Shown piece by piece: positions 23,575 through 35,060 of a stretch of DNA of 64,000 nucleotides; the stretch's first letter is position 1; the number at the start of each line of letters is the position of its first letter. The notes beneath the pieces were generated by a model that was given only the letters and a program-made list of their open reading frames with translations, was not told the DNA's origin and ran no database searches. The position numbers were made by a program, and so were the translations under genes. The DNA is from Nectonema munidae (Eukaryota > Nematomorpha > Nectonematoida > Nectonematidae): NCBI GenBank assembly GCA_030549495.1, contig JAUIRK010000942.1, positions 62,001-126,000 of the forward strand, written 5' to 3'.

Positions 23575-25200
23575 AATGATGAGATCTCTTAGATTGGCGT
23601 TTGTATGTTGCACTGTCTTCTCGAACCAATATCCAGATGTAATCACCCATCATATTTTCATCATAGCGGCCCTGATATCTGTGCTATATTTCTTTAACAT
23701 CTTGGTGAAATCGCTTACCTTGCTCTTCTGAGTAAGCACCCATATTATTCTTAAACTTATCAAGATGAGCGTCCAACATATGAAGCTTTAGAGACATTCT
23801 GCACCCCATGACACCAAAAGCTTCTACCATATTTTGAACGAGCTGTTGGTAGTTTTCAGCTCTCCTGTTTCCAAGAAAGCCTTTGACGCCTGCTTTAAAG
23901 CAGTTCCATGCCATTTTTCAGTTTCAGAAAGTTTATTTGTAAAGTCTGTAGACTGAAACACTCTCTTTATTTGAGGACCTACAAAAATACCACCTTTTAT
24001 TTTTGCTTCAGAAAGCTTTGGAAAAAGGGTTTTTAGGTACGTAAAAGCTTTGAATCGGGATCTAAACCTTTAACAAATTGCTTCACTAAGCCTAGCTTAA
24101 TGTGTAAAGGGGGCATAAGGACAAGTTGAGGATCAACAAGTGGCTCCCACATCACATTTCTTATCCCAACTACATAGTCTTTCCTCATTTCCCAATTTTT
24201 TCTTTGGAAATGCTGAGTGGTAGCTCTACTGTCCCAGCAGCATAAAAAACACTGAAATTTTATGAAGCCTCCTTGAAGACCTAATAAAAAAGCTACCATT
24301 TTAAAGTCTCCAATGACTTCCCACTTGTATTTTTTGTATTGAAGAGCTTCAAAAAGTACTTTAACACTGTAGTAGTCTTCCTTCAAAAATACTGAGTGGG
24401 CTAACGGCAATGTTGGAAGTTTATTGCCGTTATGCAAAAGAACTGATTTTAAGCTTGTGGTAGAGCTGTCTATGAACAAACGCCATTCATTGGGAACAAA
24501 AGGAATTTCAATAGCTTGGAAAAGCCCAGGCACATCGTGACAGAAGCAAAGTCCATCTTTTAAAGTATAAAAATCAGAATAAGGTTTATGTCTAAGTCTC
24601 TGACTTGTAACCTCCACCTCTTTCTGTACTAAATTCCATTCTTTCATTCTTGATATAAAGAGTTCGGAATTGGCTTTGGTGAGACCCATATCTCGTATCA
24701 AGTCATTTATTTCTTTTTGATTGGGAAAGTGAGGAGATTTTTCTGTAGTTTCAGGTAAGAATTCTTCAGTCTCTGATTCATTTGGTTCTCCACTTGTTAT
24801 ACTATATGTATCTGTTGCTTTAGCTGAAGTTGGTGCCACAAGGTGAGGGTAATTTGAAGAATGAGGAATTGGAGCAATAGAAAATGGAATATCTGGATAT
24901 TTTATAGAAGTACCACTCGTTCCTTTTCTTTTGATGCTAACATCCACCTTGAAAAAGTAACAGTTTGTAAGGTGATCAGTAGGTTCTAGCCAAATCCTAG
25001 GGAGTGAGAATTTCATTGACCTATTTTCACCTCTTAGCCAGCCTTCTAGAGTCTTTTTGCAGTGTTCACAACAAAAATGAGGAGCCCAGAGTTTTTCTTG
25101 ATCCCCAACTGCCATACCAAAGTATTTTTCATACGCTTTACACACCTTCAATGAAGTTTTTAAGGAAAATTTGTTGTTTCTTTTCTTAATATACTCCTCA
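23575..25200 (-). pseudogene. Transposase-like gene of a widespread uncharacterised animal family, broken
   Basis: The protein belongs to a repeated family seen in many arthropods and Hydra, known by motifs such as WLRGENRSMKF, GDFKMVAFLLGLQGG, FLCCWDSRATTQHF, LPPLHIKLGLVKQFVKGLD-type and EEQGKRFHQD. Reading from about 25190 on the - strand, the frame runs to 24033, then shifts by one base near 24045 (continuing as TYLKTLFPKLSEAKIK), shifts again near 23915 (AWNCFKAGVKGFLG), and meets an in-frame stop at about 23683 before the end (YQGRYDENMMGDYIW). Two frameshifts and a stop show it is inactive. Its function is unknown; a mobile-element role is inferred from copy number. It sits between two satellite blocks. 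Confidence 0.8.
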
Positions 25201-25214
25201 CATATGTACTGTCA

Positions 25215-25346
25215 AAGCGTGAGTATGGTTGGTTAGATACTGACTTCGATAACTCAAGGTCTTGGGTTCGATCCTGCATCAAGCCTGCTTTCCTCATAGT
25301 TCGATACAAGCACCCTACGGTACCATTACCATTACCATTACCATAT
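25215..25346 (+). repeat. tRNA-derived SINE
   Basis: An A-box-like stretch (GAGTATGGTTGGTTAGATAC) is followed about 30 bases later by a B box, GGTTCGATCC, then a short body and a simple-repeat tail of TACCAT units (25319-25345). This is the layout of a RNA polymerase III SINE made from a tRNA. It does not fold into a full tRNA with a clear anticodon arm, so a functional tRNA gene is unlikely. Confidence 0.65.
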
Positions 25347-25734
25347 GTTTAAATATACTTATTTATGCTGACGTTTCAAAATGACATCATGTTGGTATAA
25401 CATTTATGACTCATTATATTAATTTTAAAGTGAGTGATTAAAATGACTCATAGAAAGTAATTTGAGAAGAATTTTAAATTAAAATGATTGAATTGAATAA
25501 TAATTAAATTAAAATGACTCATGAACAGTAATATGAGAAGAATTTTATGACTAACTACTTAATAATCGAAGTAATATATAAATGATTCACTGCAAAGTTG
25601 TGCGATTTAATTGTAAGCCTATATTTTTTAAAAATCCAAATTGATAGAGACTTAGTCATTTTTTGTTTTTTTGAAAAAACACAAAAAAATTATATAAAAC
25701 CAGGAACAAAAAAATTTTTTTTATATCTGTCAAT

Positions 25735-26680
25735 GTCAATCAAATTTGCGGTTTACTTCTAAAAGCTATCTCCAAAAATATTCTCTCAATTTTACATGAA
25801 ATATATGTTTTTGTACCAAATCAATCATGCTGTTTTCATTTCTGAACTCATTTTTTTAATTTAGGATGTGAAAACACTTATAAGTGTTAATGAAATTTGC
25901 GGTTTACTTTTAAAAATTGTCTCCAAAAACATTCATTAAAATTTTACAATTAAATATATGTTTTTATACCAAATCAACCATGCTAGTTTCATTTATGGAC
26001 TCAATTTTTGCAGTTTGAATTTGAAAATACCTATAAGTATCAATCAAATTTGCGTTTAGTTCTAAAATTAGTTATCAAAAATATTGATTCAAATTTTACA
26101 TGAAATATATGTTTTTATAGCAAATAGATCATGATGATTTCATTTCTGAACACAGTTTTCGCATTTAAAGGTTTTACTGCTAGTGTCAATCAAATTTGCG
26201 GTTTATATCGTAAAACTATATCCCAAAATATTCTTTCTAATTTTACATGAAATATATGTTTTTATACCAATTCGACCATGATAATTTTTATTTCTGAAAT
26301 CATTTTTTTCATTTAGAGGTTTTAAATATCTGAAAGTATCAATCAAATGTTCGATTTACGTCTAATGTCTACAGAAATATTTTTGAAATTTAAATAAAAT
26401 ATCTGTTTTTATGCTAAATGGAAGATGCTGGTTTCATTTTTGGACTCAGTTTTGGCATTTATGGTTTTAAAATATCTGAAAGCTTCAATCAGATTTGCGG
26501 TTTACTTCTAGATACTGTCTTCAAAAATATTTTCAAAAAAATAAAATATCTGTTTTATACCAAATCGACTATGCTTATTTTATTTCTGTACTGGATTTTG
26601 GATAATACGGTTAAAAAATATCTCAAAGTGGCAATTAAATTAGTAATGTATGCCTGAAAATCAGTTCTGTAAAAAATTTT
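25735..26680 (+). repeat. ~152-bp satellite, block 2
   Basis: About six further units of the satellite at 22290-23290, in the same orientation, with the same landmarks (ATCAAATTTGCGGTTTAC, TACATGAAATATATGTTTTT). Similarity fades toward 26680. Together the two blocks bracket the transposase-like pseudogene and the SINE. Confidence 0.85.
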
Positions 26681-26982
26681 CAAAAATGGCTGCATATTAG
26701 ATATATAGTAAAAATATACTTTTTTTTTTGTATATTTTGGCTTATAATACTTTCTACAATCATCTTGAGTATGAAATATTTATTAAAAAAAATAAAACGT
26801 ATTATAAAATCTTTTGAAAATTTGTATGAGAGAAGGAACCAAGTTGAAAACTAATTGAAAAGAGAACATGTGATCAAAACAAATAATTAAAAATGGCCCT
26901 TTGATGCCGGATATCCCATATTAGGGGCAAAAAAAGTACTTTATATGCCGAAAGGGTCAGATACCGTACTTTGAATGGTTCA

Positions 26983-27778
26983 CTGTAATTTCATCGCCGT
27001 AATTTCATCGTGGTAACTTCATCGCATAGTAAATTCATCGTGATTCAATACATCGTCGGTATTTTCATCGTCAAGTATTTTCAGCGTACAGTAACTAATC
27101 GTCATAAATTTTATGCTTGACGGACGCTCAATGTTTTTTTGTAAATATCCCTTTATAATTTTTTTAAGTTTATTACGAACTTTTGTAAATGTTCTTAATA
27201 ACATTAAAAAACTCATTCTTAAATATAAGTTTTTCATATTATCAGGCTATAATGACAAAATAAATCTCTTTCTGACTTAAATAGCTTTGAAATATGTTTA
27301 AATTTCTTAATATTTAAGAAAAATAAAAAAAAAGTATCAAATTTAATTAAAAAAAATAACATGTAAGTTTTTTTACTTTCATAAAAATCCCCCCTACCTA
27401 TTTTAACCTTCGACTTTTCAGTCATTATTTGGTATATTATATCTAAAAATAATCATTTGTTTTTTTAATAAAAAACTTTATTTTTAAGAAAAAAATACCA
27501 ATTTATATATGTAATAAATTATTCCATATTTAAAAAAGATTATTGAGATAACTAATTCATTACAAATTGGAAAAATAGAAACATTTTAAAAAAATACCTC
27601 TAAGGTAATCAATTATGTCACGATTTTCAAAATCATTGATAATGCGCCGTATTATGCGGTTACTCCATAAATCTCGTGATGTTGAAAATCGATGAAAATA
27701 CCAAAGATATATTGCATCACGATGAATTTACTATACGATGAAATTTCCACGATGAAGTTACCACGAAGAAATTACCAG
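26983..27778. mobile_element. MITE with ~75-bp inverted ends made of TTTCATCG motifs
   Basis: The left end has serial copies of a 10-12-bp motif of the type GTAATTTCATCG (26984-27110) and the right end has the inverted forms (27675-27775), giving an inverted repeat of about 75 bases. Both flanks carry a similar ~18-base sequence, ATACC-ACTTTGAAT-GTT, in direct orientation (26970-26980 region and 27779-27797). The interior is AT-rich with no gene. Confidence 0.8.
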
Positions 27779-27799
27779 ATACCACTTTGAATAGTTATA

Positions 27800-29150
27800 G
27801 CGCCGAACGGGTCAATATTGATTAGTTTTTAGAATGTAAACAAAAACAAACAAATGAAGAAAAAACCTTGAAATTGATATATGTTGCACACATTGAAAAA
27901 TATTGCATTTCTCAATTGTGTACGCCCTTCGTTTTCTCTCAATTTATTTTACTTTTTCATTTCAGTTATGGTGAGTTTGCATATTGTAGCTTGAGTTTTT
28001 ATATTTTGCTTTTGAATTTTTTGTTTTTCACAACTTCAAGAATATTTTCACTTAGTTAACTTTAATATTAATTAAAAAAAAATTTTTTACCGTTGTTTTA
28101 AATTAGTGTCCCAGATACCACCCGTTCGTTCAGTGAAGATAAAGGCAATTTTCATTGCCAAGTTAAAGTTACCTGTACACTTTCAAATTTTTGAAAATCA
28201 TTTTTTTTATCCTCCTGTACTTGCTCTATTATTTTCAAAACCAATATTAAGTCATCAAGTTTTTTATGTCTCTGATTTTTTGAGAAATTTTTGACCATTT
28301 TAGGTTACGTAAACTAAATTGTTTCTAATAAAGTATGATCTTCATTTCAATTTAATCATGTAGTTAAAGTACTACTTTAGTACGTTCCTTATATGATTTA
28401 AAAAAAATTTCAAAATACAATTTAAAATTTTATTTCAAAACTATTTAAATGCCAGTTATACAATATCCTTGTTGTTTTAGCCAGTTTTGTTCGAAAATTC
28501 AGTTTTGTATTGTGAAAAATTTCTAAAAACATGATCAATTACACTTTTTTTCAAATTCTAAAATATTTCAAGGTCAGAGTGTCAGATATTTCTAACAATT
28601 TCATACAATCAGATTTTGGGAACCTTTAGTAATTAATTGAACAAATTGAACAAGTAAAAAGTTAAAGTTGTTTTAGTAAATAAGTGGAATCATTAAAAGG
28701 TAGAATATTTAAAAAAAATAGAGTCGAAGTAGCAAAATATTTTCACCATCTTTCACAAAGATGTGTGTTAAACGCCAGTGGTAAATGTTATGGGGCCCAA
28801 TAAAAAATTTGATAATAGGATTCCTACTTTATATAGTAAAATAACTGTAGTAAATTTTTCTATGTTAATTAAGTAGGTACCCTACTTTTTTCAATTTGTA
28901 TAAAGAAACTCACACAAACTAAAAAATAAATTATCGGGTAATCTTTTACTTTACGCTTCCGTCAATCAAAAAATTTCTCTGACAAATTATTGGCTGTTGT
29001 GATGTCAATCAAACTATATAATTTTTAAGTAGTATTAATATATAGGCAATGCTATAAAGCATAAAAATTACAACATACATCTAAATGAATAAATAATATA
29101 TTTATTTTACATTACTTAGTAAACAAATATTTGATACAAAAATTGATTAA
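27800..29150. other. Gene-free AT-rich stretch
   Basis: No supported gene or structured element. Short open frames here show no family resemblance. Confidence 0.5.
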
Positions 29151-29154
29151 AAAC

Positions 29155-29400
29155 TTTTTTTTATGGTATTCAAACTATAATAGAATTTCATTGAATATAT
29201 TTTACTAAAAATTCTAGATCTAACTTATATAAAACTATGTCAGTAAATTTAAAAAAAAAGAAAATTTACAACATAAAAAACATTTTTTAGAATTCAAAAA
29301 TTATAATAAAATTTTGTTGAATATATTTTACTAAAGATTCTAGATATAATTTACAAAAAATAAGTGAGTAAATTAAAAAAAAATTATAAAAGTTAAAAAT
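29155..29400 (+). repeat. Tandem duplication, two ~120-bp units
   Basis: The sequence around TTGAATATATTTTACTAAA followed by ATTCTAGAT occurs at about 29190-29222 and again at 29310-29347, with matching context on both sides (TATAATA.AATTT upstream, GTAAATT downstream). Confidence 0.7.
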
Positions 29401-29666
29401 AAAAATACATACTTTATTTCTGTTCAATACTCGAGGTTACATAATTCCTTCAAAGAGTTTAAAAACAAAGTGAAGCACAAAAGAATATTAATGTATAGTT
29501 TTATTAACTATTTTAAAAATCCAATTTATCATTCGTGAAATAAAGACCAGAAGTTTCAATTTTTAGTTAAAATTTCGTGTTGACTCAGAGTAGTCTGGGT
29601 AATTGCATTCACTTCTGAAGAAAGTGAAACAATTATTGATGTAGGTCGTAGGAAAACAAATTTGTT

Positions 29667-29943
29667 ATGCTCGTATCAAAACATCTCATCAATTTATAGC
29701 AAAACACACAGAACTTGTGCAACACGCTTATGTGCTAATACTGATTCATAAGTGTATGAATGTGTTTTGTATGGGTTTGAATAACAAAATCATTCTTTTG
29801 TAGTTATTATCTGATACCACACATATGCATCCAAACAAATAAAAACAACATACGGAAAATATAACCAAATTCACCCACATATGCTACACTCGCTCAAATC
29901 GATCAGACATGTATAATTTGACGAGTTGTTTTGATACGAGCGT
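29667..29943. repeat. Inverted repeat pair just upstream of the Merlin relic
   Basis: GCTCGTATCAAAACATCTC (about 29670-29688) is matched in inverted orientation by GAGTTGTTTTGATACGAGC (about 29923-29941). The ~270-bp unit could be a small foldback element or part of the Merlin 5' end; the data do not decide. Confidence 0.55.
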
Positions 29944-29985
29944 AAGAAGTATATTTTCTTTGATCATCTGTTCTATCAATTCATT

Positions 29986-30915
29986 TTCATCTGAAATGAA
30001 TCAACTTACGGATACTACTCTGAGTGAGAATACAATTTTATCTGAAAATTCGAATTTTTCTTCTCTGTTAAAAGTTTTAAATTCAAATGATAAATTAGAA
30101 ATTTTAAAATGGTTTGCTTCGGACAAAGTTTTTTAAATATTTTCCAATGCAATGATTGCCTACAAAAATTGTAAATTTTCATCTGATGGATATTGTTAGA
30201 AATGTTATGTTTGTGGTATAAAAAAAAAGACAGTCTCTTTCAGGATCTTTTTTTTTGCAAAAAGCCCCCTCACCTTAAATTCTATGATTTTGTTCATATG
30301 TGGAGGTGTCGTGACTATTCATTAGACGCTATTATCCATGAAGCATCTATTGGAAGTAGACAAACTGCTGTAGACTGGGCTAATTTTTGTAGAGAGATTG
30401 CTACAAGTTGGGTTGAAAGAAATTGTCTAACTGTTGGAGGTTTTGATGAAAACTTTGAAAAAATTATAGTAGAAATTGATGAAAGCAAGTTTTTTCATAG
30501 AAAATATCACAGAGGTACTTCGAGAGAAGGTCATCGGGTTTTTGGAGCAATTGAAAGAAATAGTAAGAAATGTTTTTTAGTTGAAGATGAAGATAGGAGC
30601 GAAACAACTCTTACACAAATTATACAAAGACACATACTACTAGGATCCATTATTGTTTCTGACGGATGGCCTGTTTACAGGAACATTTCTAACTATAATA
30701 ATGGAGTTTATGATCATTGGGTAGTTATACACCAACGTAACTTTGTTGACCCACATTCACACGCAAAACATTGAAAATCTTTGGATTCGGGCCAAAAGAA
30801 AATTTAAAAGACAGTTTGGCACTTCCAATGAATTATTCAAATCATATTTAGATTAGTTCGTTTGGAGAAGCCATTTTCCAAAAGCAAAATTATTTTCTGT
30901 TTTTAAATTCTTTAA
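29986..30915 (+). pseudogene. Merlin / ISXO2-like DNA transposase, frameshifted and truncated
   Basis: The longest frame (30193-30774) reads an ISXO2-like transposase core: FCREIATSWV, IVEIDESKFFHRKYHRG (catalytic Asp), GHRVFGAIERNSKK, IIVSDGWPVYRNI (second Asp), HWVVIHQRNFVDP. After a stop-shift at 30772 the homology goes on as HTQNIENLWIRAKRKFKRQF to about 30905, so a short indel has split the C-terminus. The N-terminal zinc ribbon is recognisable but broken near 30130-30200. Merlin elements are eukaryotic relatives of bacterial IS1595-type insertion sequences. At about 30917 the sequence changes directly into a LINE. Confidence 0.85.
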
Positions 30916-30916
30916 A

Positions 30917-32870
30917 GCAGGAGGACATGAAACGATAACATGGATGGTAGACCTGCTAAAAAGAGTTTGGATTGAAGAAAAAATATCTCAAGACTGGAGG
31001 AAAAGCGTACTAGTACCCATCTGGAAAAACGGTGATGCCTTAGAATGTGGTAGCTATCGTAGTGTGAAGTTAATGGAGCACGGATTGAAAATACTAGAAA
31101 GAATTTTGGACAAGCGAATTCCGTCAATGTTATAGATAAACCCAAAACAATTTGGATTTATGCCTGGAAAGAGTGCAATAGACGCAAATTTTATCACAAG
31201 ACAACTAATAGAAAAGAAACAGTTTTTTGGGGATTTGTAGATCTAGAGAAAGCATATGATACTATTCATAGGGAAGTAGTCTATTGGTGCTTGCGTAAAA
31301 AGGGAATATCCGAAAAACTTTTGAGATTGGTTCAAGAAATCTACAAAAATACAACGACATCGATTAAAATAGCAGAAAGAATTTCAAGAGAATTTGAAGT
31401 AAAAATAGGTCTGCATCAAATTCTGCATTGAGTCCATTATTGTTTACTTCGGTTGTTGATGAATTATCGAATCATTTAAAAAAGGAAGACTTATGGGAAC
31501 TTTTATTTGCTGACGACATAGCGATGCTGACAGACAACAAAGAACAACTTGGAAAGAGAATTATAAAATGGCAAGAATGTTTGGAGAAATATGGGCTGAA
31601 GATGAATGCTGAAAAGACGGAGATCATGATATGTAGCAAAAATGAGGATATTCAAGTGCAATTAGAAGATAGACACATGAATAAGCTGAAACAGGTGAAC
31701 AATTTCAAATTCTTAGGAACCCTAATTATGGATAATGGAAGCTGTGAAAGGGACGTTCAAGCAAGGGTCAATGCTAGCTGGTTAAAATGGAAAGAAGTTA
31801 AAGCGATCATCAGTGACAAAAGAATGCCAATGAAACTCAAAGCGAAGGGTTACACCGCAATTGTTCGAGCGGTCTTGGCATATGATTGTGAATGCTGGAG
31901 CTTGAAGAAAAAAGATGAAATGAAAATTAATGGCGACTGAAATGAAAAGCCTTAGATGGATGATGGGGCTAACTCTAAGAGCCAAAAAAAGAAATGAGGA
32001 AATTAGAAGAAAGATGGGATTTGAGATAAGTGTGCTGGCTGTAGCAGAACGTTGTAAACTGCGCTGGTACAGGCGGGTTATTATCAAAAGAGTGACAAAT
32101 CAAAGGAGTGACATATGAAAAAAGAGTGACAAAATATAAAAAAATTCAAAAGAGTGACACAATATAAGGAAATTCAAAAGAGTGACATAACAAAAAAGTG
32201 ACTAAATATTATTATATTGTTGTTGCTTATTAAATTTTTTACGCTACAGCCTATGCAAACTGTTGAAAAGTGGATTACGAAACAAAAAATATAACTTGGG
32301 AAAATATTATAAAAAATAAACCACTTGTAAAAAAGAAAAAAATTTTTAAAACTTGTTAATGTTATAGCTAGATATGGAACTGCTTCTCTTGATGAGGCAT
32401 TGCATACAATTTTCATTTTGGGGCAGCAAATGTCAATGAAACTAATGTTAGTGATGACAATGTTGCTACTGATGAAAATTAATTATTAAACCTTTAATCA
32501 CTTATTTTAATTGGTTTTTGTTCTTCAATAAAAACATTCAACTATTGGTTACTCTTTAATCGCTATTTTAAGAGTGACAAATTATGTCACTGTTTTGATT
32601 TGTCACTCTAATGAATATCTCCCGGTACAGGCATATTTTAAGGAAGAAGCAAAACGACGTGGTGCGTCAAGCTATGGAAAAGAAAGTGAATGGGAAAAGA
32701 AGCAGAGGGAGACAACGAAAAAGATGGAGGGATGGGCTGAAGGAGCGACTACAGGAGCTTGGACTCAGAGAAGACACCGCAATGGACAGAGAGAAGTGGA
32801 GACAGCGGATCTCAGCCACCGACCTCCAACTTGGGGATAAGGTGTAGGCAAAGAAGAAGAAGAAGAAGAA
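30917..32870 (+). pseudogene. 5'-truncated LINE reverse transcriptase, split by a MITE
   Basis: Motifs appear in normal order on the + strand: WRKSVLVPIWKNGD, ECGSYRSVKLMEHGLKI, KQFGFMPGKSAIDANF, VDLEKAYDTIHREVV, VKIGLHQ, LSPLLFTSVVDEL, ELLFADDIAML (catalytic Asp pair), KYGLKMNAEKTEIM, FKFLGTLI. After 31940 it continues as EMKSLRWMMGLTLRAKKRNE and CKLRWYR, is interrupted at 32075 by a 549-bp MITE, and resumes at 32633 as HILRKKQNDVVRQAMEKK to KWRQRISATDLQLGDKV, ending in an (AAG)n run at about 32852-32871. There are several frameshifts and stops. The style resembles RTE-like elements, but the clade is not certain. Confidence 0.85.
32075..32623. mobile_element. 549-bp MITE inserted in the LINE, with 9-bp target duplication
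   Basis: The element starts GGGTTATTATC and ends GAATATCTCCC; from the outside in, both ends carry AGAGTGACAAATCAAA followed by a second (GA)GTGACAT unit, giving a ~40-bp imperfect inverted repeat. The 9-bp host sequence GGTACAGGC is present on both sides (32066-32074, 32624-32632). Removing the element and one copy restores the LINE reading RWYRHILRKK, which proves the insertion. A 9-bp duplication fits Mutator-like elements. No transposase is visible inside. Confidence 0.93.
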
Positions 32871-32923
32871 GATTTGAAATCAAATAAAATGAAACAGATT
32901 TTTCGAGAAAACATTTTAATTAG

Positions 32924-33055
32924 TTTTTTTCTTATTTTTATCTGCATTTATTTTTTCTTTACCTTCGAAAAGAATAAAGCATCTATGAAATGAAACGAAA
33001 TCTTATAAAATGTTTCCCAAGAATATGTATATTCTAATTTTTTTCAAAAAAATTT
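32924..33055. repeat. Dispersed ~130-bp repeat, copy 1
   Basis: Matches 41660-41790 (shared TTCGAA..GAATAAAGCAT, ATGAAATGAAAC, TTTCCCAAGAAT.TGTATAT). It runs straight into the dispersed repeat at 33056, so the two may be parts of a longer element. Confidence 0.75.
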
Positions 33056-33345
33056 ACTAATTAAAGAAAAAATGGGTTAAACCAGGGGCAAACACACTGT
33101 AAAAATTATTTAGAATTGTAAAACAAGCTTATTAAAAATCGGAGTTAAACGATTTCATTGTTTGAATATCAATAAAAGAAATTTCTATGGAATATTTCAT
33201 CTTAAAAAATTTATCTTAATTAGTTTACTAATTATTGTCTTTTAATGATTCTAGTAGAAACATGTATAGTAGTTTTCGCCTTTATATGCGAATTTTTCCA
33301 ATTAAACTTTGTAACATCGATCAAAAAAATTAAAAGTTCCACAAA
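33056..33345. repeat. Dispersed ~290-bp repeat, copy 2
   Basis: Second copy of 11211-11499 with small indels (for example an extra AA in GTAGAAACATGT). After about 33345 the two copies diverge abruptly. Confidence 0.85.
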
Positions 33346-33689
33346 TTAGTTGAGGGCATCCCCCGATTGCAAGATCGATTACGACCTTCGCTTATAAATG
33401 CACATCCTCCATCTTTATTCGACTGCATGACATATGCTCTCAGGACAATGGTTCACAACCTTAAAAATTTTCAGACAAATGCACAAAACCTTTTTGTAAC
33501 CTTTTAAGGGGCTAAGCAGTCTTGTGAGCATATCCACGCGCCGTTTATTAAGCCTTTCAGAACGCTATTTCATTTCGAGAAAACGAAACGAAACAATTCC
33601 AAAGGGTATAATTACCCTATTCATGAAGAGCTATTTTTATTTCCTCATTGACGGGGAGGCGGGGGCTCTCTTTTTTTCTTAAAACCAAT

Positions 33690-35060
33690 ACGGATACCGG
33701 CCATGGCTAATTACGCCTCAGAGTTTTGGAAATTCTACCACATTCTCGGGATACCCAGAAATCCAAAGGGATTTCTTAGAAAAGACCATATTCCCAGCTC
33801 TTCTAACAAAAAGCGTTGTTAAGAAGGTCTCCAGCCCGCGGGTACTATCTTAATCCTTTCTTGTCCCAAAGCAAATGAAAAGGTGAGGTTAGTAGCCAAC
33901 TTTAGCTTCACGACCGAAGTCTGCAGAAATCCCCAAATTTCGCTTCAGGAATCATTAAGCCTAATATACCTGATTGGAGATTTCAATTGGATCAGCCGGT
34001 TGGACCTCACAGACGCTTTCTTCGTCATTAAGATCGCTCCAAATTGGAGCAGAATCTTGTGCCTTAGATCAAAGCAATGTCAGCTCGGGTTTACCAAGTT
34101 ACCAATGGTAGCCAACTTTTCGCCCGCGGTCTTACAGTAAGTAATGACCACTTTCAGAGGATTTTTTGTCAAAGAAAGGAATGAAATCGAGTATATTTCA
34201 AAATCCTCATATATCTCGACGACATTCTAATCTTGGCAGAAACAAGAAAAGAGGCTGAAAAAGTTAGCAATCGCTAGGCCTCTTTACTGAAGGAGGAGTG
34301 TGGAGTCATTATAAACCGTAAAAAAATCGGTAATGTCTCCCACTAGGCACTTCAAATATCTAGGAGTGCACCTTAACCTTTAGGAGCACACTATAGCCAT
34401 TTCACAGGATATTATCCCGTTCTTGGAAGAAGGGCTCATCCTTTTGGCAATCAGAAGCATTCCTTTGCAAAAGCTATTGATGGCGATCAGATTTTATGTA
34501 ACAGTAGTAGCCGCCAGGCCAATGTTTAAATTCCTTTTCCATCTACATCAGGAAGTAGAACTCTTGACGGGCCACATCTTCCTATTTTGGAAGGTCGTCA
34601 TTCGGAATTTAGGAAGGTCGTGGGCAATCATTAGACCCAAATGGAAGAAGCATCAACTATATGTTGACGCTTCGCTCACGGTAATCCTTTCATATTAATT
34701 CCTCTTGGCACATTAACCAGATAGAAGGCCTAGCCATCTTATTCGGCTGGTTGATATTCCCCAATAGGGGAATCGTCTCTGACTCCAATATAGCAATTGC
34801 TCAGTTGAGATCAGTAGCGCCGAAAGACCCCGGCTTTTTGTTCATCATATTAGCAACAATATGGCACAATGAGAAATTCGTGATGCCAAATTTAGGAGAG
34901 TATTACTTATGTGCACACGACCCTCAATAAAGCGGACCACCTTCACGTTTTCTCCACCCTCTGTCGAATCCCAACTTCAACATTAGCAACTGCATTGATG
35001 GAAGCTGCAACATCGGATGGATGGATCAGAAATTACATCAAGGACTCCTGAAAATCATCA
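33690..35060 (+). pseudogene. Degraded retrotransposon RT/RNase H, DIRS-like
   Basis: On the + strand a reverse transcriptase can be followed across several frames: CPKANEKVRLVANF, DFNWISRLDLTDAFFVIKIAP (first catalytic Asp), CQLGFTKLP, then in another frame YLDDILILAETRKEAEK (YxDD box at about 34205-34245), VHLNL, and later LYVDAS (RNase H-like, near 34660). The style of these motifs resembles DIRS-type elements rather than LINEs. The tyrosine recombinase that would confirm DIRS was not identified. Many stops and shifts make it inactive. Confidence 0.65.

Noticed and set aside
25215-25290. Functional tRNA gene
   Set aside because: B box is good but the arms do not form a proper tRNA and a TACCAT simple-repeat tail follows; a SINE explains it better.
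30193-30774. Bacterial insertion sequence (ISXO2) as contamination or transfer
   Set aside because: Merlin elements are eukaryotic relatives with this domain; base composition and surroundings are those of the host genome.
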